Assembly: GCF_013618625.1 (NCBI RefSeq)
Contig: NZ_JABRWO010000013.1
Span: 164,293-228,292, forward strand
Direction: 5' to 3'
DNA length: 64,000 bases
Source of the DNA: Bremerella alba
GTDB taxonomy: Bacteria; Planctomycetota; Planctomycetia; Pirellulales; Pirellulaceae
In this document: one piece after another, positions 27,368 to 37,047 of the stretch
How positions within the stretch are numbered: position 1 is the first letter of the stretch
Layout of the letters: the number at the start of each line of letters is the position of its first letter
Notes under the pieces: model-generated
What the model was told of the DNA's origin: nothing
The model's input: the letters and a program-made list of their open reading frames with translations, nothing else
The model's database searches: none
Made by a program: the position numbers and the translations under genes

Positions 27368-28711
27368 ATGATTGTTCAGTCGGTGCAGACGCAGTTGAAG
27401 CTTTTTGTTCTCGACACCAACGTTATCTTGCACGACGCAAGATCGTTCCAAAACTTTGAGGAGCACGATGTGGCCTTGCCCATCACCGTCCTCGAAGAGC
27501 TGGATCGGTTTAAAAAAGGTAACGAGGACATTAATTTCCAGGCCCGCGAGTTCCTTCGCCAGATCGACCAAATGACCGGCGATCTTCTCTCGGAAGAAGG
27601 AGCACCTCTCGGCGAAAACCAAGGTCGCCTTAGGGTCATCTTTACAAATCAGCTCGATGCTCGCCTGCATCAAGTCTTTCTCCATGATTCGCCTGACAAT
27701 CGCATTTTAAATACGGCCTTGCATCTGCAGCGTAACGCCAACGATCGCCGTGTCATCCTGATTACTAAGGACGTAAACCTTCGCATGAAGGCCAAGAGCC
27801 TGGGCATTCAGTCGCAAGACTACGTCAACGACAAAATCGAAAGCTTCGATAGCCTTTACTCAGGCCGTCGAACTCTTGAGAACATTACCACCGAACAGAT
27901 TGACCGCTTCTACCAAGACTCAGGCCACGTTCAGCTGGAAGACTTTCCGGAAGTATGCGACCCGATCGCGAACGAAAACTTTGTTCTCAGAAACGGCTCG
28001 AAGTCCGTTCTCGCGACCTTCAACGGTGAAGAACAAGCCCTGCGACGAATTGAAAAATACAGCCCCTACGGCATCAAGCCACGCAACGCCGAACAGGTCT
28101 TTGCCATCAAAGCGTTGATGGACGACAACATCAAGCTGGTCACCCTGGCCGGCAAAGCAGGTACCGGTAAGACGCTGCTGGCGTTGTCCTCAGCTCTGGC
28201 TTGCTCGTCCGCGTATCGTCAGATTTTGTTGGCTCGCCCGGTGGTTCCACTTTCCAACCGAGACCTGGGTTACTTGCCTGGCGATATCTCGGCGAAGATG
28301 GATCCGTACATGCAACCGCTGTTCGATAACCTCTCGGTAATCCGACATCAATTCAACGATACCGACAAAGAGGCCCAGCGTATCAACCGCATGCTGGAGC
28401 AGGAAAAGCTGGTCATCACGCCGCTGGCTTACATCCGCGGGCGCAGCTTGCAGCGGATGTACATGATTGTTGACGAAGCCCAGAACCTGACCCCGCACGA
28501 GGTGAAAACCATCATCACCCGCGCCGGCGAAGGAACCAAGGTCGTCTTCACAGGCGACATCAACCAAATCGATCATCCGTATCTGGATAGCCTGTCCAAC
28601 GGACTGTCGTACATGATCAACCGCATGAAAGGCCAAGAGCTATACGCCCATATCTCGCTCGAGAAGGGCGAACGGTCGGAATTGGCCGATATTGCCAGCG
28701 AGCTGCTATAA
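27368..28711 (+). CDS. phoH: PhoH family protein with PIN domain (PhoH2-like)
   Basis: This 447-residue protein joins an N-terminal PIN nuclease domain ([31 protein letters not shown], then [15 protein letters not shown]) to a C-terminal PhoH ATPase. The latter has Walker [33 protein letters not shown] and a Walker B-type [15 protein letters not shown] followed by [11 protein letters not shown]. PhoH2-type proteins act as RNA helicase-nucleases, or they aid RNA turnover. I chose ATG 27368, with GGAG at about eight bases, because a longer frame from 27215 adds 51 residues without family match. A strong terminator follows. Confidence 0.93.
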   Translation: MIVQSVQTQLKLFVLDTNVILHDARSFQNFEEHDVALPITVLEELDRFKKGNEDINFQAREFLRQIDQMTGDLLSEEGAPLGENQGRLRVIFTNQLDARLHQVFLHDSPDNRILNTALHLQRNANDRRVILITKDVNLRMKAKSLGIQSQDYVNDKIESFDSLYSGRRTLENITTEQIDRFYQDSGHVQLEDFPEVCDPIANENFVLRNGSKSVLATFNGEEQALRRIEKYSPYGIKPRNAEQVFAIKALMDDNIKLVTLAGKAGTGKTLLALSSALACSSAYRQILLARPVVPLSNRDLGYLPGDISAKMDPYMQPLFDNLSVIRHQFNDTDKEAQRINRMLEQEKLVITPLAYIRGRSLQRMYMIVDEAQNLTPHEVKTIITRAGEGTKVVFTGDINQIDHPYLDSLSNGLSYMINRMKGQELYAHISLEKGERSELADIASELL

Positions 28712-28739
28712 AGCGATTTACGAATCACGAAGTTCACTC

Positions 28740-28768
28740 AAATGCCCACGCCCAGCGTGGGCATTTTT
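28740..28768 (+). terminator. Rho-independent terminator of phoH
   Basis: A perfect 12-bp stem (AAATGCCCACGC) with a three-base loop is followed by T residues, 28 bp after the stop codon. Confidence 0.9.
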
Positions 28769-28868
28769 CGTTACCAACCCAAAGACCGCCTTCAGAAACC
28801 CTGGCAACAGCGAGAAGAATTTCAGGCGAGTTGAAACTCCAGTCCTTCCAATCGTGCCGGGGCGGCGA

Positions 28869-29769
28869 TTAAGGAGCGGTCGCGGTCGCGATCAGTGTAT
28901 CTGTCTGGTTAAGCCCTGCGAGCATCTCTCCGTAGGCGGCCTCGAGCGTTGGAGTTCGCAGCTGACTCCACTTGAGGTGGCCGCTAGCCTTTCCTTTAGC
29001 CAACCAGTGCAGGTGATTGGCTAGCGGATAACGCTGGAAGCCTTTTATCGAAATCTCCGCAAAGCCCGCTCTTTCTAAAAACATCCTTAGGCTGTTTCGA
29101 GTGTGCAAAATCAGATGCTCACTCCAGAAAGTAATGCTCACTCCAGAAAGTAAAAGACTTAAACTCTTCCAGATCTAGAAAGGAAATGAGAAAGTCCTCG
29201 GCGTGCGGAACTTCAATCACGATCTTTCCACCTGCCGACATCTTGTTTCGCAATGTCGTCGCAGTGCCGATTGGGTCGATTAAGTGTTCAAATACATGAA
29301 ATAAGGTGACGACCTCGATATCGTCATGGGGCACCTCTTCCACAGAACCGTACACGTCATATCCAGATTCCGCGATGCTCTGCCGCCCTTCTTCTTGAGG
29401 CTCGACTGCGATTGTTTCTGATGCAAGCGGCGAGAAAGCATCTAAAACGGCCCCAGCGCCAGCCCCTACGTCCATCCATTTCTTATTGGCAACGACGCTT
29501 CCAAATTGTTGAAACCGCCGTTGAGTATCTTCGGACTTCGCTGCGATGGTCGCCTTTCTTTCCAAGGCACCCCAGAAGCTGAAATTATCGTTACCTTCGT
29601 AGTAAGAGATATCCATGTGATCGGATCGCGATAAAAAAATCACGCCCGACTTTTGGCACTTCAAGACAGCGACATCCTCACGATCTCGAACTCTTGGATG
29701 AAAGGGGACAATCGAGTCAGGATCGCTTATGCCCAAGTCATACAGTAACGATGCAATGCGATTTTCCAT
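28869..29769 (-). pseudogene. SAM methyltransferase gene broken by a 19-bp tandem duplication
   Basis: The gene begins at ATG 29769 and encodes 216 residues of a class I methyltransferase. It has a SAM motif WMDVGAGAGAVLDAF, IAVEPQEEGRQS and VVTLFHVFEHLIDP, typical of the Methyltransf_23 group. After FTFWSEH the frame goes to YFLE and stops. A second frame (28869-29141) repeats TFWSEH and continues with LILHTRNSLRMFLERAGF to a natural end. A 19-bp tandem copy (29115-29152) causes the shift: with one copy removed, a single 293-residue protein results. It may be a recent mutation, phase variation or an assembly error. The lost function is unknown. Confidence 0.85.
29115..29152. repeat. Two perfect tandem copies of a 19-bp unit
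   Basis: Units at 29115-29133 and 29134-29152 are identical (ATGCTCACTCCAGAAAGTA). Because 19 is not a multiple of three, the duplication shifts the methyltransferase frame. Confidence 0.97.
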
Positions 29770-30393
29770 TCGTGTTCTAACCTAATAGTCTTGGGACATA
29801 GGATGATTCTGGATGTCTAACCGGCGATAGATGCTTGGGATCAGATTTGCTCTCACGAACACGCAATGATGATGAAAGCTCCTAGCAAACGCGGCCGGTC
29901 ATCGATCTGGACTTCGAAAGCCGTTTCTTCAGCATGACATCCGCTTTCCTTGAGCAATCGCCGATCTTCCTCAGCGTCGAATGATTCGGCAATCTCTTGA
30001 GAAAAGCGTGGAATAAAACTTCCACGTCAACGGTTTGTTCAGCTAAGCCCAGGTGATCATATTCTTCGGCTTGTGGCTTTCGCCAGCTAGTTTAGTGACA
30101 AGCGATTGGTTCGGGAAGCCTGGTTTAAAGCCGTTCCGAGAACCAAGCTTCCGGCAAGCTACACCGAGATTACAATTGAATAAATCCGAATCAGATCTGA
30201 ATTGAACGGTAAAATTCAAAAAAAGTAAATTGACTTTGCCGAGGCTGGAAGCGTCCAATCGAACCGTCGATATCGATCGCAGACGTCTGGAAAAACAGAA
30301 GCTCCCGTGCTCTAAAGTGCTTTCCATCCGCCGTTAAATATGGCAACTTAGCAGCTATAAATTCCCACCTTCTTTCCGCAAGAGATCCCGCCA
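29770..30393. other. Long intergenic region with a possible gene remnant
   Basis: About 620 bp without an intact gene. On the minus strand 29856-30026 is an open stretch of 57 codons, ending at TGA 29853-29855 and closed upstream by TGA, with protein-like composition (FSQEIAESFDAEEDRRLL, then RPRLLGAFIII) but no start codon. It looks like the C-terminal relic of a gene whose front half is gone. The rest is AT-richer and holds nothing I can name. Confidence 0.4.
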
Positions 30394-31494
30394 ATGACCG
30401 CGTTTCACCTTTTGACCGCCCTTTGCGCCCTCACGTTCCTGTCTTCGACTGCCAGAGCCCAGGCCATTCCTAAAGACAACAACGTTTCCCACAGTTTTGA
30501 GCGTCTCGGCCAGCAAGTCACTCCGGCTCAGATGTATAACGCCACCACAGTTCAAGAGCACGAGGCCTGGCGAGCGAATATGCATACCACGGTAGTCGAC
30601 CTACTCGGCGAAATGCCGGAAGCGGTTCCTTTGGAAGTGAAGTGGGCCGAAGAGAAGAAGTTCGAGAAGTTCACGCGACATAAGATCTACGTTCACACCG
30701 AACGCAACTATTGGGCTCCGGTCTATTACTTTGTGCCGCACGAACTGAAAGAGAAGACGCCGGCCATCGTCTGCCTGCACGGGCACAGTGGCATCGATCC
30801 CTACATCCGACTGAACGAAACGCCGGCACAAAAGAAGAAGACCGACGAGCATGCGCTCGATTACGCGGTTTACATGGCCGAGCATGGCTACATCACGGCG
30901 GCGATCGTCGTTCGCGGTTGGAACGAAACGGTTGGGCGGCAAGACTACGGCATTAAGTCGCCGGCGCGAAGTTGCCACGAGACCACCATGAACGCATTCT
31001 TGATGGGCATGACACCACAAGGTATACGCTGCTGGGATGCCATGCGAGTAATCGACTTTTTAGAAACCCAAGACGAAGTCGACGCCGATCGCATTGGAGT
31101 GTGCGGCCTTTCCGGTGGCGGAACCCTGACAATGTATCTGCCGATTCTCGACAATCGTGTTAAACTAGCGATGATCGCCGGAGCTTTCTCCGAATACCGT
31201 ACGTCGATCTACGCCATCCATCACTGCATCTGCAATACCCTTCCAGGCATTATGCGAGAAGGGGAAATGGCCGATGTTGTCGCACTATATGCCCCACGCC
31301 CGGTCCTGCTGATCAATGGCATCGACGATCGGATCTTCCCGATAGATGGTGCTCGAAAAGAGTACGCTCGACTCAAGAAGGTCTACGCTGTACTCGGGCA
31401 GGAAGAGAACGTCGACGCCGACTTCTTCGACGGCGGCCACGCTTGGTCGAACAACAAGACGCTCGCGTTTCTTAAACAACACTTCGGCGAGTAG
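30394..31494 (+). CDS. Secreted alpha/beta hydrolase (dienelactone/acetyl-xylan esterase-like)
   Basis: This 366-residue protein has a signal peptide of about 22 residues (ALTFLSSTARAQA). The hydrolase core shows the oxyanion HG pair in VCLHGHSG, the nucleophile Ser in GVCGLSGGGTLTMYL, the Asp in INGIDDRIFP and the catalytic His in DGGHAWSNN. It resembles planctomycete alpha/beta hydrolases of the acetyl-xylan esterase/dienelactone hydrolase group, probably acting on esters of glycans. The substrate is not known. The gene stands alone. Confidence 0.82.
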   Translation: MTAFHLLTALCALTFLSSTARAQAIPKDNNVSHSFERLGQQVTPAQMYNATTVQEHEAWRANMHTTVVDLLGEMPEAVPLEVKWAEEKKFEKFTRHKIYVHTERNYWAPVYYFVPHELKEKTPAIVCLHGHSGIDPYIRLNETPAQKKKTDEHALDYAVYMAEHGYITAAIVVRGWNETVGRQDYGIKSPARSCHETTMNAFLMGMTPQGIRCWDAMRVIDFLETQDEVDADRIGVCGLSGGGTLTMYLPILDNRVKLAMIAGAFSEYRTSIYAIHHCICNTLPGIMREGEMADVVALYAPRPVLLINGIDDRIFPIDGARKEYARLKKVYAVLGQEENVDADFFDGGHAWSNNKTLAFLKQHFGE

Positions 31495-31544
31495 CTAACT
31501 CCCATCCGGTTTTGTCGCATCAACGCCAGGGCTGGCCGTTATAT

Positions 31545-31571
31545 CGAATGCCTTATGCCGTTTGGCATTCG
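31545..31571. repeat. Perfect 8-bp inverted repeat after the hydrolase gene
   Basis: CGAATGCC and GGCATTCG flank an 11-base loop, about 50 bp after the stop codon. No T run follows, so it is not a standard terminator; it may still act as a transcript end or binding site. Confidence 0.4.
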
Positions 31572-31736
31572 GCTTAAGTCGATGGTTAATCCCCAAGATT
31601 AACAATCGATGAATTTTACCGATTCCAGGCAACCATACTGCGATTCGATCGTTAACCATAGCGAGCGCCCAATCTGATGACCTGATGAAGATTATCTAGC
31701 CCACACTGATGCCCCCAAATTCATGACACTCTAGGA

Positions 31737-32600
31737 ATGTTAGCGATGCCACCTACGATTCCGAGCAAAGACGGCGAAGTCAATAAATACAACTTGATGG
31801 CCGTCCCGACAGTTTCTCCTAGGGTGTATTACGTCAACGGCATCCGAACTAGCGCCAAAGACCACGCCCTGACATCTTCTCTGCTTTCTATTCTTTGCGA
31901 ACACCCGGTGCATGGAGTTTACAACTTATCGAACGGAGCAATCTTAGACCTGGGGCAGTGTGTGCTAGACTTCACGCAGAATGCCAGTGCCCGCGTATTC
32001 GGAAACCGGAAGCTTGTCCCAGGCCAACACATTAACACTGCCGAAATCAAAAAAATCGTCGACGACACCGTGAAGGGCTCGTTCGTCTGGAATCAGGCCA
32101 CAGTCTCGTTGTTTCGAGAGGTCGCGAAACACTACGGCCGCAAGACATTAATTGTCGCCCACAGCCAAGGCAACCTCATTACCTCAAACGCCTTATTCAT
32201 TGTCGAACGCATTTTCGGTTCTGCCGCCCTGGAGCATGTGCGTGTTTACTCCTTGGCTTCCCCCTCACCTGCCTGGCCCTTGGGACTTCGGCATACCAAC
32301 GGTGGCGGAGGACGTCAGGAAAACGCGTTCATGAACGATCTGGTCGCGCTGCTTCGCCCCCACAACATGGCCGCCAAGATCGGCGTCACCCGTTTTCAGA
32401 ACTCCGGCGACTTCCGCACCCACGCTGGATCTGGCGTCGTCGGTGTCGCCCCTCACGGCGTGAACGAGAACATCGCCCTCAACTTTCTCAAATCGATCCG
32501 TATCGACCTGGGAAAATCGAAGGAGTTCGCGACAGACTTTCTCGATAAGTCGAGCAAGAAGGCAGACGAGGCGATCAAGCAAATTGGCGTGAATAAGTAG
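31737..32600 (+). CDS. Cytoplasmic lipase-like alpha/beta-fold protein of unknown role
   Basis: This 287-residue protein has no signal peptide. It has a strand-turn VYYVNGIRTSAKDHA near the N-terminus and a nucleophile elbow LIVAHSQGNLITSN (G/A-x-S-x-G type), followed by VYSLASPSP. A late His (about residue 227, in FRTHAGSG) or the His in VAPHGVN might complete a triad. These features fit an alpha/beta hydrolase such as a lipase or phospholipase-like protein, but the family is not named by sight. The C-terminus is a Lys/Asp-rich helix. A weak AGGA lies just before ATG 31737. Confidence 0.6.
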   Translation: MLAMPPTIPSKDGEVNKYNLMAVPTVSPRVYYVNGIRTSAKDHALTSSLLSILCEHPVHGVYNLSNGAILDLGQCVLDFTQNASARVFGNRKLVPGQHINTAEIKKIVDDTVKGSFVWNQATVSLFREVAKHYGRKTLIVAHSQGNLITSNALFIVERIFGSAALEHVRVYSLASPSPAWPLGLRHTNGGGGRQENAFMNDLVALLRPHNMAAKIGVTRFQNSGDFRTHAGSGVVGVAPHGVNENIALNFLKSIRIDLGKSKEFATDFLDKSSKKADEAIKQIGVNK

Positions 32601-32740
32601 GCACACCTAGGGCGTAACTGGCTGAAACAACCCATCCGCAGCTTGCAGGCCCGCGGGGATGACATTCGTATCGCGGTCGACTAGGCTAATGCCAACCCGC
32701 TTTTCAACGATTCTCTCTCTGCCAGAACGTGGTTCTTCCC

Positions 32741-34051
32741 ATGCGTCGACTGTATTTCGCTCTGTTGTTTTCTACGCTTTCTCTCCTGATTCCAGTCTTG
32801 GCCCAAGCTGAAGACCGGCTGCCGAATTTGGTCGTAATCATGGCCGATGATCTTGGCATCGAAGGGGTCGGAGCCTACGGTGGCCAATCCTACAAGACAC
32901 CCCATCTGGATGCTCTGGCGTCCGGGGGCATGCGGTTTACGCATTGTTTTGCCAATCCGGTTTGCTCACCGACGCGAGCCCAAGTCCTGACCGGTCGATA
33001 TCCTTTCCGAAATGGCATTCCCCGCATCATTTATCTGCCGGACGAGCACCGCGAGTTTCTCGATCCTAACCGGGAAACCAGTTTTGCCACGCTGCTGAAG
33101 CAAAAGGGATACGCAACGGTGATGGCCGGAAAGTGGCAGTTGTCGTTCTTGAACGAGCGTGACTTGCTTGCCGATCACGGTTTCGACCAGTCGCAGATGT
33201 GGCAGATCTTTCACAATGGCGAGAAAACGTCTCGCTATGCTAACCCTACCATGCGTCAGAACGGGAAGGTGCTGCAAAAGGAACTTCAAGGTGGCTACGG
33301 CCCCGCAGCGAATGTCGACTTTCTGATCGACTTCATGCGACAGCATCAGGAGCAACCGTTTCTTGTCTATTACACCGCACTTCTGCCGCACTATCCGTGG
33401 GAACCGACCCCGCACAGCGAAAAGCCCCTGAAACCTGCCAACGGCGTTGGCGATAAGAAATACATGAAGGACATGGTCGAGTATCTCGATAGCCAAGTCG
33501 GGCAAATCGTTGACGCGCTGGAAGACATGAAACTCCGCGACAACACGTTAATCCTTTTCACCGGTGACAATGGATGCGATCAACGGATTGTTTCCACTTG
33601 GACCGACGGAACAGTAACGCGCCAGGTTCACGGCGGAAAAGCCACCATGACCGATCGCGGTACGCGAGTTCCACTGATCGCTAACTGGCCCGGAACTATT
33701 GAAGCCGGCAAGGTCAACAGCGACTTGGTCGACCTTTCCGATATCATGCCTACCCTGCTGGAACTAGCTCACACCCCCAAGCCCAAGCAAACCCTGGACG
33801 GTCGCAGCTTCGCCCCGCAACTGCTGGGGCAGGCAGGCCACCCACGACAGTGGATTCACGCCCAATATGGCAACAAGCGGTTGGTACGCAATCAAGACTA
33901 TATGCTGCTGGGTGGAAGCGTTCTCCGTCCGGTCGTCGACTTCGGCCTGCCTACGGGCAAGGCAATCCAAGGAGATTTAACCACTGAACAGCGAGAGGCC
34001 AAGCAGCAGTTGCAGGCAGCGTTTGTCGGGCTTAAGAACACAGAGAAGTAA
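32741..34051 (+). CDS. Secreted sulfatase (formylglycine type)
   Basis: This 436-residue sulfatase has a signal peptide (ending in LAQA), the metal site DDLGIEGVGAYGG and the formylglycine signature CSPTRAQVLTGRYPFR, in which Cys is changed to formylglycine by a maturase. MAGKWQLS follows. The second metal Asp-Asn is in FTGDNGCDQ. Sulfatases of planctomycetes remove sulfate from marine polysaccharides. Unlike many members, the gene stands alone. ATG 32741 gives the signal peptide at the correct place; GTG 32729 is possible but adds only four residues. Confidence 0.94.
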   Translation: MRRLYFALLFSTLSLLIPVLAQAEDRLPNLVVIMADDLGIEGVGAYGGQSYKTPHLDALASGGMRFTHCFANPVCSPTRAQVLTGRYPFRNGIPRIIYLPDEHREFLDPNRETSFATLLKQKGYATVMAGKWQLSFLNERDLLADHGFDQSQMWQIFHNGEKTSRYANPTMRQNGKVLQKELQGGYGPAANVDFLIDFMRQHQEQPFLVYYTALLPHYPWEPTPHSEKPLKPANGVGDKKYMKDMVEYLDSQVGQIVDALEDMKLRDNTLILFTGDNGCDQRIVSTWTDGTVTRQVHGGKATMTDRGTRVPLIANWPGTIEAGKVNSDLVDLSDIMPTLLELAHTPKPKQTLDGRSFAPQLLGQAGHPRQWIHAQYGNKRLVRNQDYMLLGGSVLRPVVDFGLPTGKAIQGDLTTEQREAKQQLQAAFVGLKNTEK

Positions 34052-34194
34052 ATCGAGTACTTGCTGTGTAGATGCTATCCCATGTACCACATTTCCCGCG
34101 TTTGCCAATTCCGCTGAGGCCCGCAAAGCACTACAATCGACGGCTTGTCATAGGAAATGCCCCAAGTCTTGATTGATTTCGCAAGGACGTCGCC

Positions 34195-34830
34195 ATGCAC
34201 AAATATGTGTTCATGGGCGTACAGGGTTCCGGTAAAGGAACTCAGGCCAAACTCTTAGAACAGCATCTCGACCTCGCGCATATCGGCGTCGGGGACATTT
34301 TGCGATGGAATATCAAGAACCACACGAAGTTAGCGGCGAAGATCAAGCGTATTCTCAACGCTGGCAGATTAGTCGATGACGAAATTGTCGAAGAAATCGT
34401 CCAGCGACGCCTGCAAGAACACGACTGGAACTTCGGCTTTATCCTGGATGGCTTTCCCCGCAACGCCAATCAGGCCGCCTTTTTCCTGGAAAGCTACGAT
34501 ATCGACGCTGTCGTGCATATCGTGGTTCCAGACGAGGTAATCAGGAAGCGAGTTCTCGCTCGCCGGCTGTGCGAAGACTGCGGCGTCGACTTCAATGTGA
34601 TCGATCATCGCCCAAAAATCGAAGGGCGATGCGATATTTGCGGAGGAAAACTGATCCGTCGAGTCGATGACACAGAAGAAGTCCTGGCGAATCGCCTGGC
34701 CGAATACCACGAGAAAACCAAGCCAGTGCTGGAGATTTTCCGCCGCAAGGAACTGGTCGTCGAGGTCGACGGAACCCGGGCCGTCGATGACGTTCAAGCC
34801 GAGATTCGTAAATCCATTAATGTCATCTAG
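34195..34830 (+). CDS. adk: Adenylate kinase
   Basis: This 211-residue enzyme interconverts ATP, AMP and ADP. It has the P-loop GVQGSGKGTQAK, GDILRWNI, LDGFPRNANQA (AMP site) and a long LID with four Cys (CEDC and, later, CDIC) that should bind zinc, as in Gram-positive-type enzymes. The Arg pair in RRVDD follows. It stands alone, whereas in many bacteria it lies in the ribosomal protein cluster. The start is ATG 34195. Confidence 0.96.
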   Translation: MHKYVFMGVQGSGKGTQAKLLEQHLDLAHIGVGDILRWNIKNHTKLAAKIKRILNAGRLVDDEIVEEIVQRRLQEHDWNFGFILDGFPRNANQAAFFLESYDIDAVVHIVVPDEVIRKRVLARRLCEDCGVDFNVIDHRPKIEGRCDICGGKLIRRVDDTEEVLANRLAEYHEKTKPVLEIFRRKELVVEVDGTRAVDDVQAEIRKSINVI

Positions 34831-35033
34831 CCCCCCTATCGGGCCAGCGCAATGCTTTCGCCCAAATCGTAGGGCGAGTAATGAACCTCGCCCTGGTTCG
34901 AATGTCTGGTTGGGAGCATGAAGTTTAAAAACTCCCTGCCGCGAGACCTCCTGAGGGCTCTAGGGCAAGTTCACTGGATTAGGGTATAATGCGCGTTTCC
35001 ACCCCTCACCCCGATTCGCTCAGTAAGATACCA

Positions 35034-35891
35034 ATGTCCGCGAAAGTCTATATCAACGGGAAGTTCTTCGCCCCTAACGAGGCGATGGTCAGCGTTTTCG
35101 ATCACGGGCTATTGTACGGTGACGGAGTGTTCGAGGGTCTGAGAATCTACAACGGAAAGATCTTCCGCCTAGAACAGCACATCCGCCGTCTTTATGACTC
35201 AGCAAAGGCAATCTGCCTGAAAATCCCGCTGACATCTGCCGAGATGACCCAAGCCTGCTTGGAAACACTCAAGCAAAGCGAATTCACCGACGGGTACATT
35301 CGACTGGTCATCACGCGCGGTGCCGGCACGCTTGGACTTGGTCCCGAACGTACCCATGATCCCCAAGTGATCATCATCGTTGACAAGATCAAACTCTACC
35401 CTCAAGAGTTCTACGACAACGGATTGGCCATCATCACGGCCGCGACTATCCGTAACCATCCGGCGGCTCTCTCGCCGCGGATCAAGTCGCTGAACTACTT
35501 GAACAACATCATGGCCAAGATCGAAGCCAGCAACGCCGGTTGCCTGGAAGCTTTGATGTTGAACCACAAAGGGGAAGTCTCTGAGTGCACGGCGGATAAC
35601 ATCTTTATCGTCCGCGACGGCAATCTGCTAACGCCACCAACCGATGCCGGTATTTTAGAAGGCGTCACGCGAGATGTCGTTCTAGAATTGGCCCGAGAGG
35701 CCGGCATTCCAACCTTCGAAAAAACGCTCACGCGTCACGATATCTACGTGGCCGACGAGTGTTTCATGACGGGTACAGCGGCCGAAGTGATCGGAGTGGT
35801 GAAAGTCGACGACCGTGAAATCGGCGACGGCAAACCGGGCCCTATCACGCGAAAGTTGAAAACGCTGTTCGTAGAACATACGACAAGCTAA
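35034..35891 (+). CDS. ilvE: Branched-chain amino acid aminotransferase
   Basis: This 285-residue fold type IV PLP enzyme transfers amino groups to the keto acids of Val, Leu and Ile. Seen motifs are VFDHGLLYGDGVFEGLR, the PLP lysine in PRIKSLNYLNNIMAKIEA, EVSECTADNIFIV and CFMTGTAAEVIGV. ATG 35034 (MSAKVYINGKFF) fits the family; an upstream ATG at 34989 would add 15 residues and cannot be fully excluded. It is monocistronic as far as can be seen. D-amino acid or aminodeoxychorismate relatives are less likely, given the motif set. Confidence 0.92.
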   Translation: MSAKVYINGKFFAPNEAMVSVFDHGLLYGDGVFEGLRIYNGKIFRLEQHIRRLYDSAKAICLKIPLTSAEMTQACLETLKQSEFTDGYIRLVITRGAGTLGLGPERTHDPQVIIIVDKIKLYPQEFYDNGLAIITAATIRNHPAALSPRIKSLNYLNNIMAKIEASNAGCLEALMLNHKGEVSECTADNIFIVRDGNLLTPPTDAGILEGVTRDVVLELAREAGIPTFEKTLTRHDIYVADECFMTGTAAEVIGVVKVDDREIGDGKPGPITRKLKTLFVEHTTS

Positions 35892-35952
35892 CAGATCGCG
35901 ACACGGTCAAAAGAGAACACGACAGGGCAATCCCCGCGTGAAATATAATTAG

Positions 35953-36888
35953 CTAAGCCGCCTCCCCTTCGCGGAGTTTGTTGGCGGCATTGCTTTCAGA
36001 GGCCGGCTTGATCTGCGTTTCCAGATCGGCGATTTCTCCTTCGAGGCCATCGATCTCTTGCTGCTTTTCCTGGATCAGCTTTCTCAGAGTTTCGATCTTC
36101 GCCTCCGGTGACATACGGGCCAGACGGCTAATCACATCCATGGCCAGCAGCCCCCGCCATACGCGCAGAGCCAATCCACGCATGCGGTAAACTCGCGTCG
36201 CTCGCGTTACATTCTGCAGCCGTACCAAGTGAGTCAATCGGAAGGCCCGTAAGAAGGCAATTAGCGGCAAGCAGATAATCAGCAAATCAACCCAATGCGC
36301 CTTTAAGTAAAGAATTTTCTTGTCGACAATTGAGAACATCACGATGAATTCCATCGTGAACGCCAGCCAGGTAATACTGTAGCCCGTCTCGACTACGACT
36401 TGCAGCCAACGGTGCTGTTCGAGTTGAGCTGCCCAAACGAAATCTATTGCCAGCAGCGGTAAGATCATCACCGCCACGATGATCATCGGGACGCTCAGAT
36501 CACGTTCGACCTCTTCATGCAGGTCTTCGTCGATGTGACGCCATCCCAGAATGGGCAGCCACATTCGCGAGCCGTCCTCCATATCACGCCGGGCTAGTCT
36601 CAGCGGCGGCAACGCACAGGCAAACAGCGTTCGCCACTTTCGTGGGCTATCGATGGCAAAATGCCAGAGCGACTCGATCCAGAAAATCGGGTACATGGCC
36701 ATCGTCAGCCAGAAAAAGATCATCAGTCGAGTTACCGAAAGATGTTCTTCCCGAGTCATGAACTCTTGGACCGTCAGCGCAAAGAACGAAAGAATCGCCA
36801 CGGTCGCCAAAAACATGGGAACGGCTAAGATCTCGTCGCTTTTTTGCGTCGTGCTTTTCAATTCCGACAGCTCTTGATGGGACCGCAA
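35953..36888 (-). CDS. Voltage-sensor-like membrane protein without pore domain, C-terminal coiled coil
   Basis: This 311-residue membrane protein has two N-terminal helices (about 24-44 and 53-78), a soluble loop, then four segments (about 133-155, 163-187, 198-214 and about 214-238). The last is an S4-like helix with Arg at regular steps (LRAFRLTHLVRL, then TRATRVYRMRG), and the one before has the S3-like HWVDLLIICLPL. No pore loop or S5-S6 follows. The chain instead ends in a coiled coil (about 262-292, heptad Leu/Ile). This layout resembles proton-channel (Hv1) or voltage-sensor proteins. The only start is TTG 36888, with no good ribosome site, so the N-terminus is uncertain. Confidence 0.65.
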   Translation of the reverse strand: MRSHQELSELKSTTQKSDEILAVPMFLATVAILSFFALTVQEFMTREEHLSVTRLMIFFWLTMAMYPIFWIESLWHFAIDSPRKWRTLFACALPPLRLARRDMEDGSRMWLPILGWRHIDEDLHEEVERDLSVPMIIVAVMILPLLAIDFVWAAQLEQHRWLQVVVETGYSITWLAFTMEFIVMFSIVDKKILYLKAHWVDLLIICLPLIAFLRAFRLTHLVRLQNVTRATRVYRMRGLALRVWRGLLAMDVISRLARMSPEAKIETLRKLIQEKQQEIDGLEGEIADLETQIKPASESNAANKLREGEAA

Positions 36889-37047
36889 ATGGAGAGGGAG
36901 CGACGTTTTCCCGCATTAAAGAGGATGAGTCAACCTCGGTTCCGCCCCGTGACAAAGGATGGTCGAGTCGTTTATTCTAACGGTTCTCAATGAAACATGA
37001 AAATTGCCGGCGTAGACCGCCTAATCCCCGAGTGATAGCACCCCGCG

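Noticed and set aside
30043..30327. 94-codon minus-strand frame in the long gap
   Set aside because: No ribosome site or family features, low-complexity composition.
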